Below are positions 51,101 through 53,041 of a stretch of DNA of 53,041 bases, in pieces. The translations under genes and the position numbers were made by a program. Within the stretch, counting starts at the first letter, position 1. Every line of letters starts with the position of its first letter. The notes below the pieces were generated by a model that saw only the letters and a program-made list of their open reading frames with translations, was not told where the DNA came from and did no database searches. Origin of the DNA: Candidatus Nanopelagicales bacterium (lineage in GTDB: Bacteria > Actinomycetota > Actinomycetes > S36-B12); the NCBI GenBank assembly GCA_018609125.1, contig JABAYF010000017.1:1-53041 (forward strand), written 5' to 3'.

Positions 51101-53007
51101 CCGGTATCGGCGATATGAGCGGCGATGTGTTTGGTAACGGCATGCTGCTATCACCGCACATTCGATTGCTCGCAGCTTTCGACCACCGGCACATCTTCCT
51201 AGACCCCAACCCGGCTGCCGCAGCATCCTTTGCCGAACGTAAGCGACTGTTTCAGTTACCTCGGTCCTCCTGGGCCGACTACGATCCGGCGCTGATTTCC
51301 ACCGGTGGTGGAGTCTTTGACCGTTCAGCGAAATCAATTGCCATCACACCTCAAATCGCCCAGGCCCTGGGTCTTGATTCAGCCATCACGGCGCTGGTGC
51401 CGGCGGAATTAATACAGGCGATCGTGACCGCGCCGGTTGATCTGCTCTGGAACGGTGGAATCGGCAGCTATGTGAAGTCCAAAACTGAGACATCCATTGA
51501 TGTTGGCGATAAAGCCAATGATGCCGTCCGCGTTAATGGCGAGCAGTTGCGTTGCAAAGTGGTGGGCGAAGGTGGCAATCTCGGGTTCACCCAACTCGGC
51601 CGGATTGAGGCTGCGTCGGCGGGAGTTCGGATCAATAATGATGCGGTCGATAATTCCGCCGGGGTGGACACCTCTGATCACGAGGTAAACCTGAAAATTT
51701 TATTGGATTCCCCGGTGCGATCTGGGGACCTGACCATGAAGCAGCGCAACGATCTGCTGCACAGCTTGACCGATGAGGTTGCCGAACAAGTTTTGGCCGA
51801 TAACTATGCGCAAAATGTGTTGCTGGGCAACGCTCGGCGCGGTGCCGCAGCTTTGATTTCGGTGCACGGCCGCATGATCCGCGACTTGGAAGAGCGCGGT
51901 GTGATGGCTCGGGCGATCGAGTATCTGCCATCGGATGAAATGATGGCAACACGGCTCGCGGCCGGTCAGGGCTTGACCTCACCAGAACTTGCCGTACTCA
52001 TGGCCTACGCCAAAATCTCCCTCTCCGCGCAGCTGCCAGCATCTTTGGCGACCGAGGGCTGGTTTGCCCAATGGCTGCCAAGTTACTTCCCCAAAGCGCT
52101 CCGCGATCCCTTCGCGCAAGCGATTGTTCAACATCCCCTGGCCGAGCAGATCGTCATCACCAGTGTGGTGAATCACCTGATCAATACCGGTGGTATCAGC
52201 ATCGTTTTTCGCGCCTGTGAAGAGACCGGGGCTAGCCCGGCCGAGGTGGTGCGGGCGAGCGCGGCGGTACTGGCTATCTTCGGCCTCGACAGGTATTTCG
52301 CCGCCATTAATGAACTTGATAACCAGATTCCTACCGGGGTGCAGTCACTTCTCCATCTTGAAGGTCGACGACTACTAGACAGAGGCATTCGCTGGTTCTT
52401 ACAGACTCGGGGCGACACCCTAGATGTGGCTACCGAGGTATCGACGTTCGGTACGTGGGTTGAACGGTTGATGCCACTGGTGCCAAATGCGTTGCGGGGC
52501 ATTGAAAGGCAGCGACTTGACCGAAATACGCAACGTCTGGTTGATCTGGGTGCGCCACCGGATCTAGCCCAGCAGGCGAGCGCAATGCTTGATTACTTTG
52601 CACTCCTAGACGTCGTGGAGATCGCCGGGCGCGCTGAGCAGGATCCAACCGAGGTAGTTGACGTGTACTTCGCCGTGTCCCAGCGCTATGACGTGGATAG
52701 GTTCCTCGGTCAGATCACAGTGCTGCGCAGGGCAGACCGGTGGACGGCACTTGCACGGCAGGCGCTGCGCAGTGATCTTTACGGGGCGCTGGCCGGGTTC
52801 ACCCTCGGTGTCATTCGCGCCACTGAACCGGGTGTGCCCGCGACTGATCGCATCGAGATTTGGGAGACCGATAACGCCGAGGGTTTGGCTCGGGCGCGCA
52901 CCACGCTCGATGAGATTGCCGCCCAGGAGAATGCCGATCTGGCCATGTTGTCGGTGGGGCTGAGGGTGTTGCGCACGCTGGTTGCTCAGGCCCGACTGCG
53001 TCCCTGA
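48154..53007 (+). CDS. gdh: NAD-specific glutamate dehydrogenase, large (180-kDa) class
   Basis: 1617 residues, the size of the L_180 class found in Streptomyces and mycobacteria (Rv2476c). It oxidises L-glutamate to 2-oxoglutarate and ammonia with NAD. The N-terminal 700 residues are ACT-like regulatory/helical domains. The catalytic domain starts near 780: [20 protein letters not shown] in part, [13 protein letters not shown] near 850 (substrate Lys), and [12 protein letters not shown] near 986. [15 protein letters not shown] near 1138 is in the nucleotide-binding fold. The C-terminal 400 residues are helical. Two ATG codons in tandem open the gene. It begins 6 nt after the patatin stop. 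The 34 nt after its stop hold nothing I recognise. Confidence 0.94.
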   Translation: [1617 protein letters not shown]

Positions 53008-53041
53008 GTTCGGGGTGGGGATCGCCAGTTTTGGTTGGTGA

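Noticed and set aside
1-53041. CRISPR array, prophage or integrated plasmid
   Set aside because: No regularly spaced repeats and no integrase, terminase, capsid, transposase or cas gene; core genes run throughout in an actinobacterial order.

Overview
The window is about 60% GC by eye, gene-dense, and almost certainly a chromosomal segment from an actinobacterium (Actinomycetota). The evidence is a mycothiol S-conjugate amidase (mycothiol is actinobacterial), actinobacteria-restricted families (DUF4307, DUF3817, DUF4245, DUF222-HNH, a short-chain Z-prenyltransferase, WS/DGAT-like acyltransferase), and a gene order that follows the Mycobacterium tuberculosis Rv1077-Rv1110 block: cbs, metB, greA, DUF4307, mca, small membrane protein, DUF255/thioredoxin protein, Z-prenyl transferase, fumarase, glpX, DUF4245, xseB/xseA, ispH. 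I cannot place it below phylum. I see no phage, IS element, CRISPR array or plasmid gene; this is core chromosome with scattered lineage-specific insertions.

Layout. 1-4.2 kb: start of a GH1 beta-glucosidase (cut by the edge), a dienelactone hydrolase, a family-5 uracil-DNA glycosylase, a double-ACT protein and peptide deformylase in one run, then a compact tRNA and a Bax-inhibitor-like membrane protein. 4.2-11.2 kb: a metallo-beta-lactamase-fold hydrolase divergent from cystathionine beta-synthase, MsrA, a DUF222/HNH protein, cystathionine gamma-synthase/lyase and an amidase; this is the sulfur amino-acid block. 11.2-15.9 kb: an MFS transporter and a MoxR/ChlI-like AAA ATPase translationally coupled to a vWA protein. 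15.9-23.2 kb: FIST sensor protein, a HExxH metalloprotein plus DUF2786 protein, a cytochrome P450, threonine dehydratase, and a DrrAB-type ABC exporter. 23.2-27.7 kb: greA/DUF4307, mca, a small membrane protein, SURF1, DUF3817, EamA and DUF4190. 27.7-33.1 kb: cytochrome bd oxidase (cydAB), a SufS-like PLP enzyme overlapping a peptidase-S51/CysRS-tail fusion gene, and DUF805. 33.2-44.4 kb: DUF255 protein, Z-prenyltransferase, a secreted protein with two lysozyme-like domains behind a long regulated leader, class I fumarase, PfkB kinase, GlpX, DUF4245, exonuclease VII and IspH. 44.4-53 kb: DUF6542, a HAD hydrolase, a WS/DGAT-like protein coupled to a patatin, and a 1617-residue NAD-glutamate dehydrogenase.

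Two features of organisation stand out. First, about half of the transcription-unit heads carry a TANNNT hexamer ending 6-8 nt before the start codon with no Shine-Dalgarno, the signature of leaderless mRNAs; this also decides several start codons (MFS, ABC ATPase, ilvA, HAD). Genes with real Shine-Dalgarno sites (YccA-like, DUF805, DUF4307, prenyltransferase, lysozyme-like, DUF4245) are the minority. Second, the genes are packed end to end: four convergent pairs share their stop codons in a 4-nt palindrome (TTAA, TTAG, CTAG, TTAA), leaving no room for terminators.

The most unusual items are the peptidase-S51/CysRS C-terminal fusion with its start inside a terminator-like hairpin, the 73-nt class-I tRNA with a UAA anticodon, the two-domain lysozyme-like protein behind a perfect Crp/GlxR site and a structured leader, and the WS/DGAT-like protein whose HHxxxDG motif reads HQxxxNG.
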